From Bacillota bacterium (GTDB lineage Bacteria; Bacillota; Sulfobacillia; RBS10-35; Bu92), in contig JADBKN010000004.1 in NCBI GenBank assembly GCA_014896375.1, positions 1 to 64,000 of the forward strand: 64,000 nucleotides of DNA, given 5' to 3'. The position numbers and the translations under genes were made by a program. The notes beneath the pieces are model-generated. The model worked only from the letters and a program-made list of their open reading frames with translations, did no database searches and was not told where the DNA came from. The first letter of the stretch is position 1; each line of letters starts with the position of its first letter. Positions 31,008 through 39,730 of the stretch are shown in pieces.

Positions 31008-31043
31008 TCGTCGATCGGACGGCTGCGACTTCCCCGAACGGAC
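30994..31043. promoter_or_regulatory. Two copies of GGNCGAACGGNC-like motif in HK/DoxX divergent region
   Basis: GGACGAACGGAC (30994-31005) and CCCCGAACGGAC (31032-31043). Confidence 0.4.
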
Positions 31044-31209
31044 ACCCGAACACGACCGATCGATACTGGCAGGCGGTTCCTCCGGCCCCATCGCTGGCGC
31101 GACGATCGACCGCGTGGAGAACGGTGCCATCGCCCGTAGGTGGCGCATGCCGCCGGATGTACGTTGAAATCGCCAGCGGCGCGGTGCCGCGGCGAAAGGA
31201 GGAGCACCC

Positions 31210-31749
31210 ATGGCAAGGCGGTACACTTGGCGGGACGGTGTGGACCTGGTTGGGGCCGCGTTGAGGGTGTGGCTCGGCGTGCAGTGGTTCCACGCGGGCA
31301 TCGGCAAGGTCGGCAACCCGGCCTGGACCGGCGACCACGCGGGCGCGGCGGTGACCGGCTTCCTGAAGGGCGCCCTCGCCAAGACGGCCGGCGAGCACCC
31401 TGACGTGCAACCGTTCTACGCGAGCTTCATCCAGCACTTCGCCCTGCCTCACGCGAAACTGATGTCGTTCCTGGTGGCGTACGGGGAAGTGCTCGTCGGC
31501 ATCGGGCTGGTCCTGGGTGCGCTGACCACGTTCGCGTTGATCGCCGGCGCGCTGATGAACCTCAACTACATGCTGGCCGGCACCGTGAGCGTGAACCCCA
31601 TGTGGTTCACGGTGGCCGTGATCCTGCTCTTCATCGGGACGACGGGACGGTTCGGCGTCGACGGACTGTGGCGCTACCTGCGCCGCCGCGCCACGCCGGC
31701 GACGGAGGGCGGCGAGCCCGGAACGCGCGTGGACAAAGCGGCGGCGTGA
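31210..31749 (+). CDS. DoxX/DoxD-like membrane protein
   Basis: RVWLGVQWFHAGIGKVGNPAW, LVAYGEVLVGIGLVLGALTTFALIAGALMNLNYMLAG; AAAGGAGG upstream. Confidence 0.85.
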   Translation: MARRYTWRDGVDLVGAALRVWLGVQWFHAGIGKVGNPAWTGDHAGAAVTGFLKGALAKTAGEHPDVQPFYASFIQHFALPHAKLMSFLVAYGEVLVGIGLVLGALTTFALIAGALMNLNYMLAGTVSVNPMWFTVAVILLFIGTTGRFGVDGLWRYLRRRATPATEGGEPGTRVDKAAA

Positions 31750-31760
31750 CAACGATTCTG

Positions 31761-31789
31761 GGCCGGCTGCGGGGTTCCCGCAGCCGGCC
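31761..31789 (+). terminator. Rho-independent-type hairpin after DoxX gene
   Basis: GGCCGGCTGCGGG-GTT-CCCGCAGCCGGCC followed by TTT. Confidence 0.75.
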
Positions 31790-31833
31790 TTTGCGACCGG
31801 TGCGTTTCTGAGTTCGATCCGGCGCCGGAAGGG

Positions 31834-32316
31834 GTGCCGGTACGCGATTTGATGCATATCGCCATGGGCATGTACGGCATGTTGATCGTGGACCCGAAGG
31901 ACGGTCGGACGGACGCCCGGGAGTTCTCCCTTGTGCAGAGCGAAATTTATAGGAATATGGACATGCAGGCCATGACGGCCGGGCGGGCGGCCGCGGTGGT
32001 CTTCAACGGCCGGGCGGACCAGTACAAGGAGAACCCCCTCACGGTCAGGGTGGGGGAGCCGGTGCGGCTCTACGTGGTCAACGCCGGGCCGGATCATTTC
32101 TCCGCGTTCCATGTCGTCGGCACGATCTTTGACCGGGTCGAGCCGGACGGCAACCCGAAGAACGCGCAGTATGGCGTCAGCACGTACACGCTCGCGCCCG
32201 GCGGCGGGGCGGTGTTCGAGACTCACTTTGACGAGCCGGGCAAATACCCGTTCGTGACGCACTCGTTCGGCGATGCCACGCTCGGAGCGGTCGGTGTGAT
32301 CGAAGTCACACCATAA
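31834..32316 (+). pseudogene. 5'-truncated multicopper oxidase/NirK-like gene (C-terminal cupredoxin domain only)
   Basis: LMHIAMGMYGMLIVDPKDG, HFSAFHVVGTIFDRVEPDG, KYPFVTHSFGDATLGAVGVIEV; no N-terminal domain; upstream is a terminator. Confidence 0.7.
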
Positions 32317-32336
32317 CACGGTCCGACGGCCAGTGC

Positions 32337-32364
32337 GGGGCGGCCGGCCCGGGCCGGCCGCCCC
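32337..32364. repeat. Perfect 28-nt palindrome GGGGCGGCCGGCCC|GGGCCGGCCGCCCC
   Basis: Direct reading; intergenic between MCO remnant and NnrS-like gene. Confidence 0.7.
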
Positions 32365-32395
32365 GGAAGCTCGGAACGCAGGGAAGGGGCGGGGG

Positions 32396-33691
32396 ATGAA
32401 GCCGCTCACGTTTGGCGCGCGGGCGCGTTCGGATGTCGTGTTCGCGTACGCCGGCGCGGCGCTGGCCGCGCTGCTTGTTTTGCTCGGCTGGATGGCGGCC
32501 CGCCCGGATCTGGCGTTACGCCCGGCGGAGTCCGGCCTGGCCGCCTTCGGCCTTCTGCACCTCGACGTGCTCGGCTGGATCACGATGACGATGTTCGGCA
32601 CCAGTTTCAATCTCGTGCCCGTCATTCTGCATCCGGCGCGATTGCCGGCCGGTGCGGGACGGCGGCTCCTGATTCCTTACGCCGTGGGCGTCGGCCTTTT
32701 CGTCCTCGGTTTTGCCCGCGCGGAGGCGCCGTTCCTGGCGGCGGGCGGCACGCTGGTGGCGAGCGTCCTCCTGGCGCACGCGGCGTTGTGGATCCGGGCG
32801 GTCGGGCCGATCCTGAAGTCGGATGCGGGGCGCCTGCCGACGGCTTGGGCGTTCGCGCTCGCGCCCGTGTTCCTGGCGGAGACGGCGATTCTGGGCCTCG
32901 TCATGGCCCTCGCGCTGGCGGGACTCCTGCCGGGGCGGTTCGTGGCGATGGCACCGATTCACATGGCGGCGGCGATCGGCGGGTGGCTGGGCATGGTCGT
33001 CGTGGGCGCCGCCTACCGGCTGATTCCGCTCTTCTTCGCGACAGAGCGTGGTCACGAGGACGACCGCTTCGGCCGCCCGGCCGTCGCCGCGCTCGCCGTC
33101 GCCGTCGTGGCGACCCAGTTGGCCCACGTAGGCGCCTCGTGGGCGACTGGATTGGCCTGGGCGGCCGCGCTGGCGGGCGTGGCGGCGTTTGGCATGGACA
33201 TCGTCCGCATGGTGCGGCATCGCGCCCACAGAAAGCGCGAGCCGGTCACCGTGCTCACCGTCGCGGCGCTGGCTCACGGCCTTGCGGCCGTCCTCACGGT
33301 GATCGCGGGCGAGATGGGCGCCGCACCCCCCGGGTGGCCGGTCCTCGCCCTCTACCTCGGCCTCTTCGCCGCGCCGACGCTGCTCATCGTCGGCCAGTTG
33401 TCGAGGATCCTCGTGTTCCTGACGACGCTCGACCTGGCCGAATGGGCGCGGGACCACAACGAGCCCAGGCGGACGTGGAACGTCTCGCGCCCGCGTCTCA
33501 GCTACGCGGGGTACATCCTTCTGCAGGCAGGCATCCTCGGCCTGGCGACCGCCATGGTCGCCGGGCGGCCCCTTCAGGACGCGCTCGCCCGGCCGGCTGC
33601 GCTCCTGCAACTGGCGGGCGGGATCGGAAGCGTCGCCGCCCTCTGGCCCACGTTCGCCACAAGGCGGCACATGCGGGAACGGGAGGCGTGA
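32396..33691 (+). CDS. Multi-TM protein resembling NnrS / heme-copper oxidase subunit I-like proteins
   Basis: Repeated His-GW-G-P blocks: HLDVLGWITMTMFGTSFNLVPVI and HMAAAIGGWLGMVVVGAAYRLIPLFF. Confidence 0.55.
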   Translation: MKPLTFGARARSDVVFAYAGAALAALLVLLGWMAARPDLALRPAESGLAAFGLLHLDVLGWITMTMFGTSFNLVPVILHPARLPAGAGRRLLIPYAVGVGLFVLGFARAEAPFLAAGGTLVASVLLAHAALWIRAVGPILKSDAGRLPTAWAFALAPVFLAETAILGLVMALALAGLLPGRFVAMAPIHMAAAIGGWLGMVVVGAAYRLIPLFFATERGHEDDRFGRPAVAALAVAVVATQLAHVGASWATGLAWAAALAGVAAFGMDIVRMVRHRAHRKREPVTVLTVAALAHGLAAVLTVIAGEMGAAPPGWPVLALYLGLFAAPTLLIVGQLSRILVFLTTLDLAEWARDHNEPRRTWNVSRPRLSYAGYILLQAGILGLATAMVAGRPLQDALARPAALLQLAGGIGSVAALWPTFATRRHMREREA

Positions 33692-33698
33692 CCCGCGT

Positions 33699-34349
33699 TC
33701 ACCGCAGCGGCAGAATCACCAGCATTATCAGGTCCCAGATGGCGTGGCTGACGATCACCGGCAGGAGCCGCCGCATGCGGAGGTAGAGGTAGGACCAGAA
33801 GGCGCCGCCGGCCAACGCCGCCGCGACCAGCGCGGGGTTCCCTGAAGCGCAGTGAACGAGCGCGTACGGTACCACGCTGGCCGCCCAGGCGGCGCCTGGG
33901 CTCCACCGCCGGAGACCGGTCTCCAGCACGTACCCCTGCCAGAAGACGGATTCCGCCGGCCCGGCCACGAAGAGCAGGAGCCCGGCCATGAGCCATTTCG
34001 GGAGGCGGGTCATCCGGTACACCGTCGTGACGCCGCCGGCAAACCCGGGCAGACGTGACAGAAGCGCGTGTCCGGCCGCGAAGAACGCGTAGAGCAGGAT
34101 CGCCGTCGCCACACCGATCAGCGCGTCCCGGGCGGCGTCCGCCACCGTGCCGTGCGGCCGGTGCTGCGACGTGGACGCAGACCGCGGGAGCCGGGTGCGA
34201 CGGTAGGCGCCGAGGGCCCCAAGCACCGCCATGGCGGGCAGCATCAGCCACCAGAAGGGAAGCGGATGCCAGGCGAACACGACGATCCATAGGGCCGCGG
34301 CCAGGGCGACGTCGAAGGCGAGCGTGGCTCCGGGCAGAGAGTTCACCAT
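33699..34349 (-). CDS. CPBP-like intramembrane protein with divergent motif
   Basis: AGPAESVFWQGYVLE in place of EExxxR, YALVHCASGNPALV, VIVSHAIWDLIML. Confidence 0.65.
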   Translation of the reverse strand: MVNSLPGATLAFDVALAAALWIVVFAWHPLPFWWLMLPAMAVLGALGAYRRTRLPRSASTSQHRPHGTVADAARDALIGVATAILLYAFFAAGHALLSRLPGFAGGVTTVYRMTRLPKWLMAGLLLFVAGPAESVFWQGYVLETGLRRWSPGAAWAASVVPYALVHCASGNPALVAAALAGGAFWSYLYLRMRRLLPVIVSHAIWDLIMLVILPLR

Positions 34350-35263
34350 GCGAGCACCAGGCCGCCCGCCAGGGCTAGGCCCATCCAGAGGTGCAGGCGG
34401 GCCGAGGAGACCTCGGGGAACATCGTCCGGGGCGACGCCAGCGTGTCGACCATGTCCCTATGCGCGCGGCGCGCGGCGCCCAGCGTGAGGAGGGCCAGGA
34501 GCGCCGAGCGGGGCAGCCAGTGCACGATGACAGCGAACAGGACCCACGCGTAGGCGCCGAAGACGAGCGCCCGCCAAACCTGAAGACCTGCCGGCGCGCT
34601 TAGACGTGCCGCCAGCGTGCGGGCGCCCGAACGGCGGTCGGATTCCCGGTCACGCACGTCATTGGCGTGCAGCGCCGCCGCCATCAGAAGACCCAAGGGA
34701 ACCGACGCCGCCATGACGGCGGGGGACACGTGTGCGGTCGCGATGCGGGCGGCGGCCCAGGCGGGGAGCGGGCCCAGCAGGATGGCGATCAACGGCACGC
34801 CGAGCGCCCGGTACTTGTAATTCAACGGCGGGGCGGTGTAGAAGTACGCCCCCAGGGCGCCCGCGGCCGCGAAGGGCAAGACCCACAGACCCGCCACGGC
34901 TGAGAGAACGAGACCGATGGCGCATCCGCCGCCGAGTAGTCCGAGGCCGACGGCCAGGGCCTGTCCGGAGGACAAGCGCCCTGTGAGGATGACCTTCGAC
35001 GGGCACGGTGTCTCCGGCGTGTCCACGCCGTTCCGCACGTCGTAGACCTCGTTGATGACGTTGCAGGCGGCTTGGGCCGCCACGAGGCCGAGCCACACAA
35101 GCAGCAACCGCCAGGCGGACGAGGCGTGGGCGGGGAGCGTGGCGGCGGCCGTCACCAGCACCGGCATGGTGGCGCCGCTCAAGGAGAAGGGCCGGATCAA
35201 CTCGACGATGTCCCGCGCCCTGGCGCGCAACGGGGGTGCCGTGGGAAACGCGCTAGTCGGCAT
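34343..35263 (-). CDS. UbiA family prenyltransferase (MenA/UbiA-like)
   Basis: ACNVINEVYDVRNGVDTPE and HANDVRDRESDRRSGARTLAARL Asp-rich motifs, multi-TM. Confidence 0.85.
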   Translation of the reverse strand: MPTSAFPTAPPLRARARDIVELIRPFSLSGATMPVLVTAAATLPAHASSAWRLLLVWLGLVAAQAACNVINEVYDVRNGVDTPETPCPSKVILTGRLSSGQALAVGLGLLGGGCAIGLVLSAVAGLWVLPFAAAGALGAYFYTAPPLNYKYRALGVPLIAILLGPLPAWAAARIATAHVSPAVMAASVPLGLLMAAALHANDVRDRESDRRSGARTLAARLSAPAGLQVWRALVFGAYAWVLFAVIVHWLPRSALLALLTLGAARRAHRDMVDTLASPRTMFPEVSSARLHLWMGLALAGGLVLAW

Positions 35264-35747
35264 CGCCCGGCACTCCCGGCGTCAACGGCACGCGGGTCCG
35301 GCGCCCGATGCCCTTTCCGTGGTCGGTGACGAAGAGTTCGGTGACTCGCAGCCGCACGGCCACCAGATCGGGAATGCGCTCGACGAACCGTTGCAGGGTG
35401 GGCGCCTTATCGAGCAGCCTCCGGCGAATGTCGTCCGCTTCCCGAAGGAGTCCCAGTTCCTGGCCTTGAGCCTTGCCCTGAATAAACCGGTCCGGCTGGG
35501 GGCCGTTGATGGCGAAGGCGGCTTCCGGCTCCGCGCGCAGGTTCGCGAGGGTCAAGGCCTCCGGCTTGAGGTTGATCAGCAGGTCGAGACCGTCATCCGT
35601 CCACCGTTCCGCATACCAGACGGTTGCGATCCAGAGCCCCGCGGGTCCGTGGGTGGCGACCGTGACGTAGTTGTGCGTGGCCAGAACCTCGGCGGCGACT
35701 CGTCGCACGTCGTGCTCCACGAGAATGCCCTCCTTAGGTGACGGCAT
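35253..35747 (-). CDS. Pyridoxamine 5'-phosphate oxidase-like flavin-binding protein
   Basis: VLATHNYVTVATHGPAGLWIATVWYAER...LLINLKPEALTLANLRAEPEAAFAI. Confidence 0.75.
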   Translation of the reverse strand: MPSPKEGILVEHDVRRVAAEVLATHNYVTVATHGPAGLWIATVWYAERWTDDGLDLLINLKPEALTLANLRAEPEAAFAINGPQPDRFIQGKAQGQELGLLREADDIRRRLLDKAPTLQRFVERIPDLVAVRLRVTELFVTDHGKGIGRRTRVPLTPGVPGDAD

Positions 35748-35820
35748 CGTTCATGACGGCGGCCGCAAAAGCGCGCGTTCCCCCTTCCTGCAGTACCGTT
35801 TGCCGCCATGGGTGCATAGG

Positions 35821-35866
35821 ACCGTTCGACCTGCATTTGACGGCCGTTCGGCCCGGCCGATCGGCC
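35821..35866. promoter_or_regulatory. Two GGNCGAACGGNC motifs plus related palindrome GGCCGATCGGCC in a divergent promoter region
   Basis: Reverse strand GGTCGAACGGTC (35820-35831) and GGCCGAACGGCC (35842-35853); adjacent GGCCGATCGGCC. Confidence 0.4.
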
Positions 35867-35922
35867 CTTGTCGGCGAACGTCCGGACGTCAAAATGGACA
35901 GAGGTCAGGAGGGAAGCGCGCG

Positions 35923-36417
35923 ATGGCGCTTGCGATCCTGTACGTCCACCTCGTCGCCGCGATGTTCTGGGTCGGGGAGATGCTCGTCCTGGCACTGATC
36001 GTGACCCCCGTGGCCGCGCGGCTGGGTGACCCCGCCAAGCGGGCGGCGCTCTACCAGATGATCGGGCGGCAGTCCCGTCCCTGGATGCTGGGCGCGCTGG
36101 GCCTTCTCATCCTCACCGGTGCCGGCAACCTATGGGCCATGGGCATCGGTTGGGCGCAGCTCACCTCGACCGCCTTCTACGTCACGCCGTTCGGCCGTGT
36201 CCTCGCGTGGAAGCTGGCGTTTGTCGCGTTGATCGTGGCCGTCACGCTTGTACACGACGTGGCCATGCGCCGCCTCGGCTCACGCGCGGACGCAGCCGCC
36301 CTGACGCCGGAGGACCGCCTGCGCTACCGGACACTGGGGAGCTGGGTAGGCCGCCTCAACCTGCTCCTCGGCCTGATCGTCGTCTATCTGGGATTACGTC
36401 TTGTCTTCGGCGGGTAG
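35923..36417 (+). CDS. CopD-like small membrane protein
   Basis: LYVHLVAAMFWVGEMLVLALIVTPV, four TM segments, HDVAMRRLG. Confidence 0.6.
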   Translation: MALAILYVHLVAAMFWVGEMLVLALIVTPVAARLGDPAKRAALYQMIGRQSRPWMLGALGLLILTGAGNLWAMGIGWAQLTSTAFYVTPFGRVLAWKLAFVALIVAVTLVHDVAMRRLGSRADAAALTPEDRLRYRTLGSWVGRLNLLLGLIVVYLGLRLVFGG

Positions 36418-36508
36418 TGGGTGGGGTGCGAGGGGTTGCCGAATCGCACGTCTACTAGTTGACATAATATATCTTATCGGCAGTAGAGGCATGTTCACGG
36501 AGAGGCGC

Positions 36509-36868
36509 TCACCGCCCGTCCGCACCAGGGACTCGGAGACGCTGCCCGGGACGGATGACGGCGCTGTCGAGGTCGTTCACCCGGCGCACGGCCGCGATCC
36601 ACACGCGCGGATCCTCGTCCGGCGCGAGGCGCTCGGCCAGACTCCAGAGCGTGTCGCCGCTCTGGACGATGAGGACGCCCGCCTGCACGTGAGGCGCCCG
36701 CGCGGCGGACGGGTTCCTGGCGGCGCCGGCCGCGACCGTCACACGGCCGGCCGCCGGTTGCGGGTCGGCGTGCAGGACGGCGGGCAGCGCCATCCAGAGA
36801 AGGAGGAACGCGAGAAGCCCCCACAAGCGCCGCGGACGCCTGCGCAGACGATGCCGGACCCGAACCAT
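36509..36868 (-). CDS. LysM-domain membrane-anchored protein, YneA-like SOS cell-division inhibitor candidate
   Basis: N-terminal TM; LIVQSGDTLWSLAERLAPDEDPRVWIAAVRRVNDLDSAVIRPGQRLRVP; next to lexA; LexA boxes in promoter. Confidence 0.75.
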   Translation of the reverse strand: MVRVRHRLRRRPRRLWGLLAFLLLWMALPAVLHADPQPAAGRVTVAAGAARNPSAARAPHVQAGVLIVQSGDTLWSLAERLAPDEDPRVWIAAVRRVNDLDSAVIRPGQRLRVPGADGR

Positions 36869-36879
36869 GGCCGCACCCC

Positions 36880-36893
36880 CGAATACGTGTTCG
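36880..36893. promoter_or_regulatory. LexA/DinR box CGAATACGTGTTCG
   Basis: Matches CGAACRNRYGTTCG with one mismatch; embedded in 20-bp palindrome CGAATACGTGTTCGTATTCG. Confidence 0.8.
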
Positions 36894-36900
36894 TATTCGA

Positions 36901-36929
36901 AGATTACGGCGAACACGCGTTCGTGTCAA
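36901..36929 (-). promoter_or_regulatory. Sigma-A-type promoter for the LysM gene: TTGACA-N17-TAATCT
   Basis: Minus strand TTGACA (36929-36924), 17-bp spacer, TAATCT (36906-36901); the spacer contains a LexA box. Confidence 0.75.
36910..36923. promoter_or_regulatory. LexA/DinR box CGAACACGCGTTCG
   Basis: Perfect match to CGAACRNRYGTTCG. Confidence 0.85.
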
Positions 36930-37201
36930 GGGTTCGGTTGCGGACTCATCCGCCTGAGGAGGCGCCGGAGGGCGGCGTCGTCGAAGCGCCCTTCAATCCA
37001 GGTGCGGCCCGAGACGTCGGCCAGGACGGGGACGCGGTGGCGATAGCGCTCAAAGAGCGCGATCGAGGTGAGCACATCCACCTCCCGGACCTCCAAGCCT
37101 GCGGCCGCAAGGCGCGCGCGGGCCTCGTCGCACAGGTGGCAGCCGGACTTGACGTAGAGGACGAGATCCTCTGGATGGATGCGCCGACGCGCACCGAACA
37201 A
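36926..37201 (-). CDS. Glutaredoxin family protein
   Basis: LVLYVKSGCHLCDEARARLAAAGLEVREVDV...RHRVPVLADVSGRTWIEGRFDDAALRRLL; start uncertain (TTG at 37201 or upstream). Confidence 0.75.
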   Translation of the reverse strand: MFGARRRIHPEDLVLYVKSGCHLCDEARARLAAAGLEVREVDVLTSIALFERYRHRVPVLADVSGRTWIEGRFDDAALRRLLRRMSPQPNP

Positions 37202-37208
37202 TTGTTTG
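37195..37208. promoter_or_regulatory. LexA/DinR box CGAACAATTGTTTG
   Basis: Near-consensus palindrome overlapping the -35 of lexA. Confidence 0.75.
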
Positions 37209-37234
37209 CACCCGCCCTGACGCCGTGCTATACT
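37206..37234 (+). promoter_or_regulatory. Sigma-A-type promoter of lexA: TTGCAC-N17-TATACT
   Basis: Direct reading; 29 bp upstream of GTG start. Confidence 0.75.
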
Positions 37235-37263
37235 TCGACCAGTGAATTCCAGGAGGTGGCCCT

Positions 37264-37884
37264 GTGGGCGAATCACTGACCCGCCGGCAGCGAGAGATCC
37301 TCGAATTCATTAAACGGCGGATCCGCGAGCGCGGCTATCCCCCGTCGGTGCGGGAGATCGGGGAGGCCGTCGGCCTCTCCTCCAGCTCTACTGTGCACGG
37401 CCACCTGGCGCGGCTTGAAGAGAAAGGGTACCTGCGGCGGGACCCCAGCAAACCCCGGGCCATCGAAGTCCTGGACACGCCGGAGGCGCCCGCGCCGGCA
37501 CCTGCGCCGCGCGTCGTACCCGTGCCGGTGGTGGGCCGCGTGGCCGCGGGCACGCCCATCCTGGCCGAGGAGAACGTGGAGGACGTCTTCCCGCTGCCGG
37601 AGGATTGGGTGCGCGGCGGGGAGATCTTCATGCTGGAGGTGCGCGGGGACAGCATGATCGAGGCCGGCATCCTCGACGGGGACCGCGTCATCGTCCGCCG
37701 GCAGGACACGGCCGAGAACGGCGACATCGTCGTCGCGCTCATCGGCGATGAAGCCACCGTCAAGCGCTATTATCGTGAGGCGGACCACATCCGCCTCCAG
37801 CCCGAGAACAGCCGCATGGAGCCCATCCGCACGCGGGAGGCGACGATCATCGGCCGCGTCATCGGGCTGGTGCGGCTCCTCTGA
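37264..37884 (+). CDS. lexA: LexA repressor
   Basis: [63 protein letters not shown]24 motif [46 protein letters not shown]. Confidence 0.97.
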   Translation: MGESLTRRQREILEFIKRRIRERGYPPSVREIGEAVGLSSSSTVHGHLARLEEKGYLRRDPSKPRAIEVLDTPEAPAPAPAPRVVPVPVVGRVAAGTPILAEENVEDVFPLPEDWVRGGEIFMLEVRGDSMIEAGILDGDRVIVRRQDTAENGDIVVALIGDEATVKRYYREADHIRLQPENSRMEPIRTREATIIGRVIGLVRLL

Positions 37885-37929
37885 TCTGAACTCACCGCCA
37901 CGCTCGCGCAGGTCCTGCGGCGAACGCGC

Positions 37930-37949
37930 GGCGGGAGCGGTCTCCCGCC
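37930..37949. terminator. Hairpin between convergent lexA and glnA
   Basis: GGCGGGAG-cggt-CTCCCGCC. Confidence 0.5.
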
Positions 37950-38040
37950 CCCGCCGCCGAGGTCACGAATCCAATGAGGTCACGGACCCCATGATGCTCA
38001 TCCCCGTGCCCGGAGCCCGTCCTCCAGCCGCTCCGGCGCC

Positions 38041-39375
38041 TTAGAACGCGCGCAGGTACTGCTCCAGCTCCCAAGGGTGAACCTGCGTGCGATAGAGGTC
38101 CCACTCGATCGTCTTCGCCTCGATGAAGCGCTCAAAGACGTGGTCGCCGAGCGTCTCGCGCATGAGCGGGTCGCCCTTCAGTGCCTCGATCGCCTCCTCA
38201 AGCGAAGCCGGCAAGCGGCCGACCCCCTCCTCCGCCAGCTCCTCCTCGGACATGTGGTAAATGTTGCGGTCGAGCGGATCCGGCGGCGTGAGCCCGCGCT
38301 CCACGCCGTCGAGCCCCGCGGCCAGCGTCACGGCCAGCGCCAGGTACGGGTTGCAGCTCGGGTCCGGGCTGCGCAGCTCGATGCGCGTGGAGGCGCCGCG
38401 CTTCGCGGGCACGCGCACAAGCGGGCTGCGGTTGCCGTTCGACCAGGCGATGTAGACCGGCGCCTCGTAGCCGGGCACGAGCCGCTTGTAGGAGTTGACG
38501 AGCGGATTCGTGACGGCCGTGAAGCCGCGCGCGTGCTCAAGGATGCCGGCCGTGTAACTCTTCGCCACCGAGCTCAGCCCGTCCGGCGAGTCCGGGTCAT
38601 AGAAGGCGTTCCGGTCGCCGCGGAAGAGCGACTGGTGCAGGTGCATGCCGGAGCCGTTGATGCCGCGCACCGGCTTCGGCATGAAGGTCGCGTGCAACCC
38701 GTGCTGCTCAGCCACCGTGCGCACGACGAAGCGGAAGGTGGCGATGTTGTCGGCCGTGCGCACGGCGTCGGCGTACTTGAAGTCGATCTCGTGCTGGCCG
38801 GGCGCCACCTCGTGGTGGGCTGCCTCGACCTCGAAGCCCATCTCCATCAGCGTGCGCACGATGTCGGCGCGGCAGGCCTCGCCGCGGTCGATCGGCGCCA
38901 GGTCGAAGTAGGAGGCCTGGTCGTTCGTCTGCGTGGTGGCGTGCCCGTGCGCGTCCTTCAAGAAGAGGAAGAACTCCGGCTCCGGCCCGCAGTTCATCGT
39001 GTAGCCCATCTCCGCGGCGCGCGCGACGACGCGCTTGAGCACCTGGCGCGGGTCGCCGGGGAACGGCCGGCCGTTCGGCAAGTAGACGTCGCAGATGAGT
39101 CGCGCCGTGGCGCCCGCGCCCTCCTTCCACGGGAAGATGGCGAAGGTGGCGGGATCCGGCCGCAGGTACATGTCGGACTCCTGGATGCGGACGAAGCCCT
39201 CGATGGAGGAGCCGTCGAACATGATCTCGTTCGCGAGCGCCTTGTCCAGCTGGGTGGCGGGGATCTCGACGTTCTTGATCACGCCCAGGATGTCGGAGAA
39301 CTGCAGGCGGATGAACTTCACGTCCAGATCGCGCACGAGCCGGCGGACATCGTCAGCCGTCTTGGCCTGGTTCAT
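38041..39375 (-). CDS. glnA: Glutamine synthetase type I
   Basis: [84 protein letters not shown]. Confidence 0.98.
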   Translation of the reverse strand: MNQAKTADDVRRLVRDLDVKFIRLQFSDILGVIKNVEIPATQLDKALANEIMFDGSSIEGFVRIQESDMYLRPDPATFAIFPWKEGAGATARLICDVYLPNGRPFPGDPRQVLKRVVARAAEMGYTMNCGPEPEFFLFLKDAHGHATTQTNDQASYFDLAPIDRGEACRADIVRTLMEMGFEVEAAHHEVAPGQHEIDFKYADAVRTADNIATFRFVVRTVAEQHGLHATFMPKPVRGINGSGMHLHQSLFRGDRNAFYDPDSPDGLSSVAKSYTAGILEHARGFTAVTNPLVNSYKRLVPGYEAPVYIAWSNGNRSPLVRVPAKRGASTRIELRSPDPSCNPYLALAVTLAAGLDGVERGLTPPDPLDRNIYHMSEEELAEEGVGRLPASLEEAIEALKGDPLMRETLGDHVFERFIEAKTIEWDLYRTQVHPWELEQYLRAF

Positions 39376-39718
39376 CGTCTCGCTCCCTCTCCCGCAAACG
39401 GCGAAGGAACTGGTCCCGCCCCACGAGCGGGTACAGGCTCGGTGCCTCCGGCCGCACGAAGCCTTCCTTGGCGGGCAGCTCCTCCACGCGGCGCCGCGCG
39501 GGGCGGGCCTGAAGCGCCGCCAGCGCCTGCGCCAGCGTGTAGCCGCGGGCCAGGAACGAGGCCAGGGACTGGAGCCGGGCGACGTCGTCCTCGGAATACA
39601 GCCGGTGTCCGCCCGCGGTGCGTTCCGGCCGGACGACGCCCTTCTGCTCGTAATAGCGGATCTGCCGCTGGCTGAGGCCCGTCTTCCGTTCCACCTGACC
39701 GATCGTGTACCGGCTCAA
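39353..39718 (-). CDS. glnR: MerR-family regulator, GlnR-like
   Basis: [47 protein letters not shown]; directly upstream of and overlapping glnA. Confidence 0.85.
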   Translation of the reverse strand: MSRYTIGQVERKTGLSQRQIRYYEQKGVVRPERTAGGHRLYSEDDVARLQSLASFLARGYTLAQALAALQARPARRRVEELPAKEGFVRPEAPSLYPLVGRDQFLRRLRERERDDEPGQDG

Positions 39719-39730
39719 GCGAGCGTCCCC

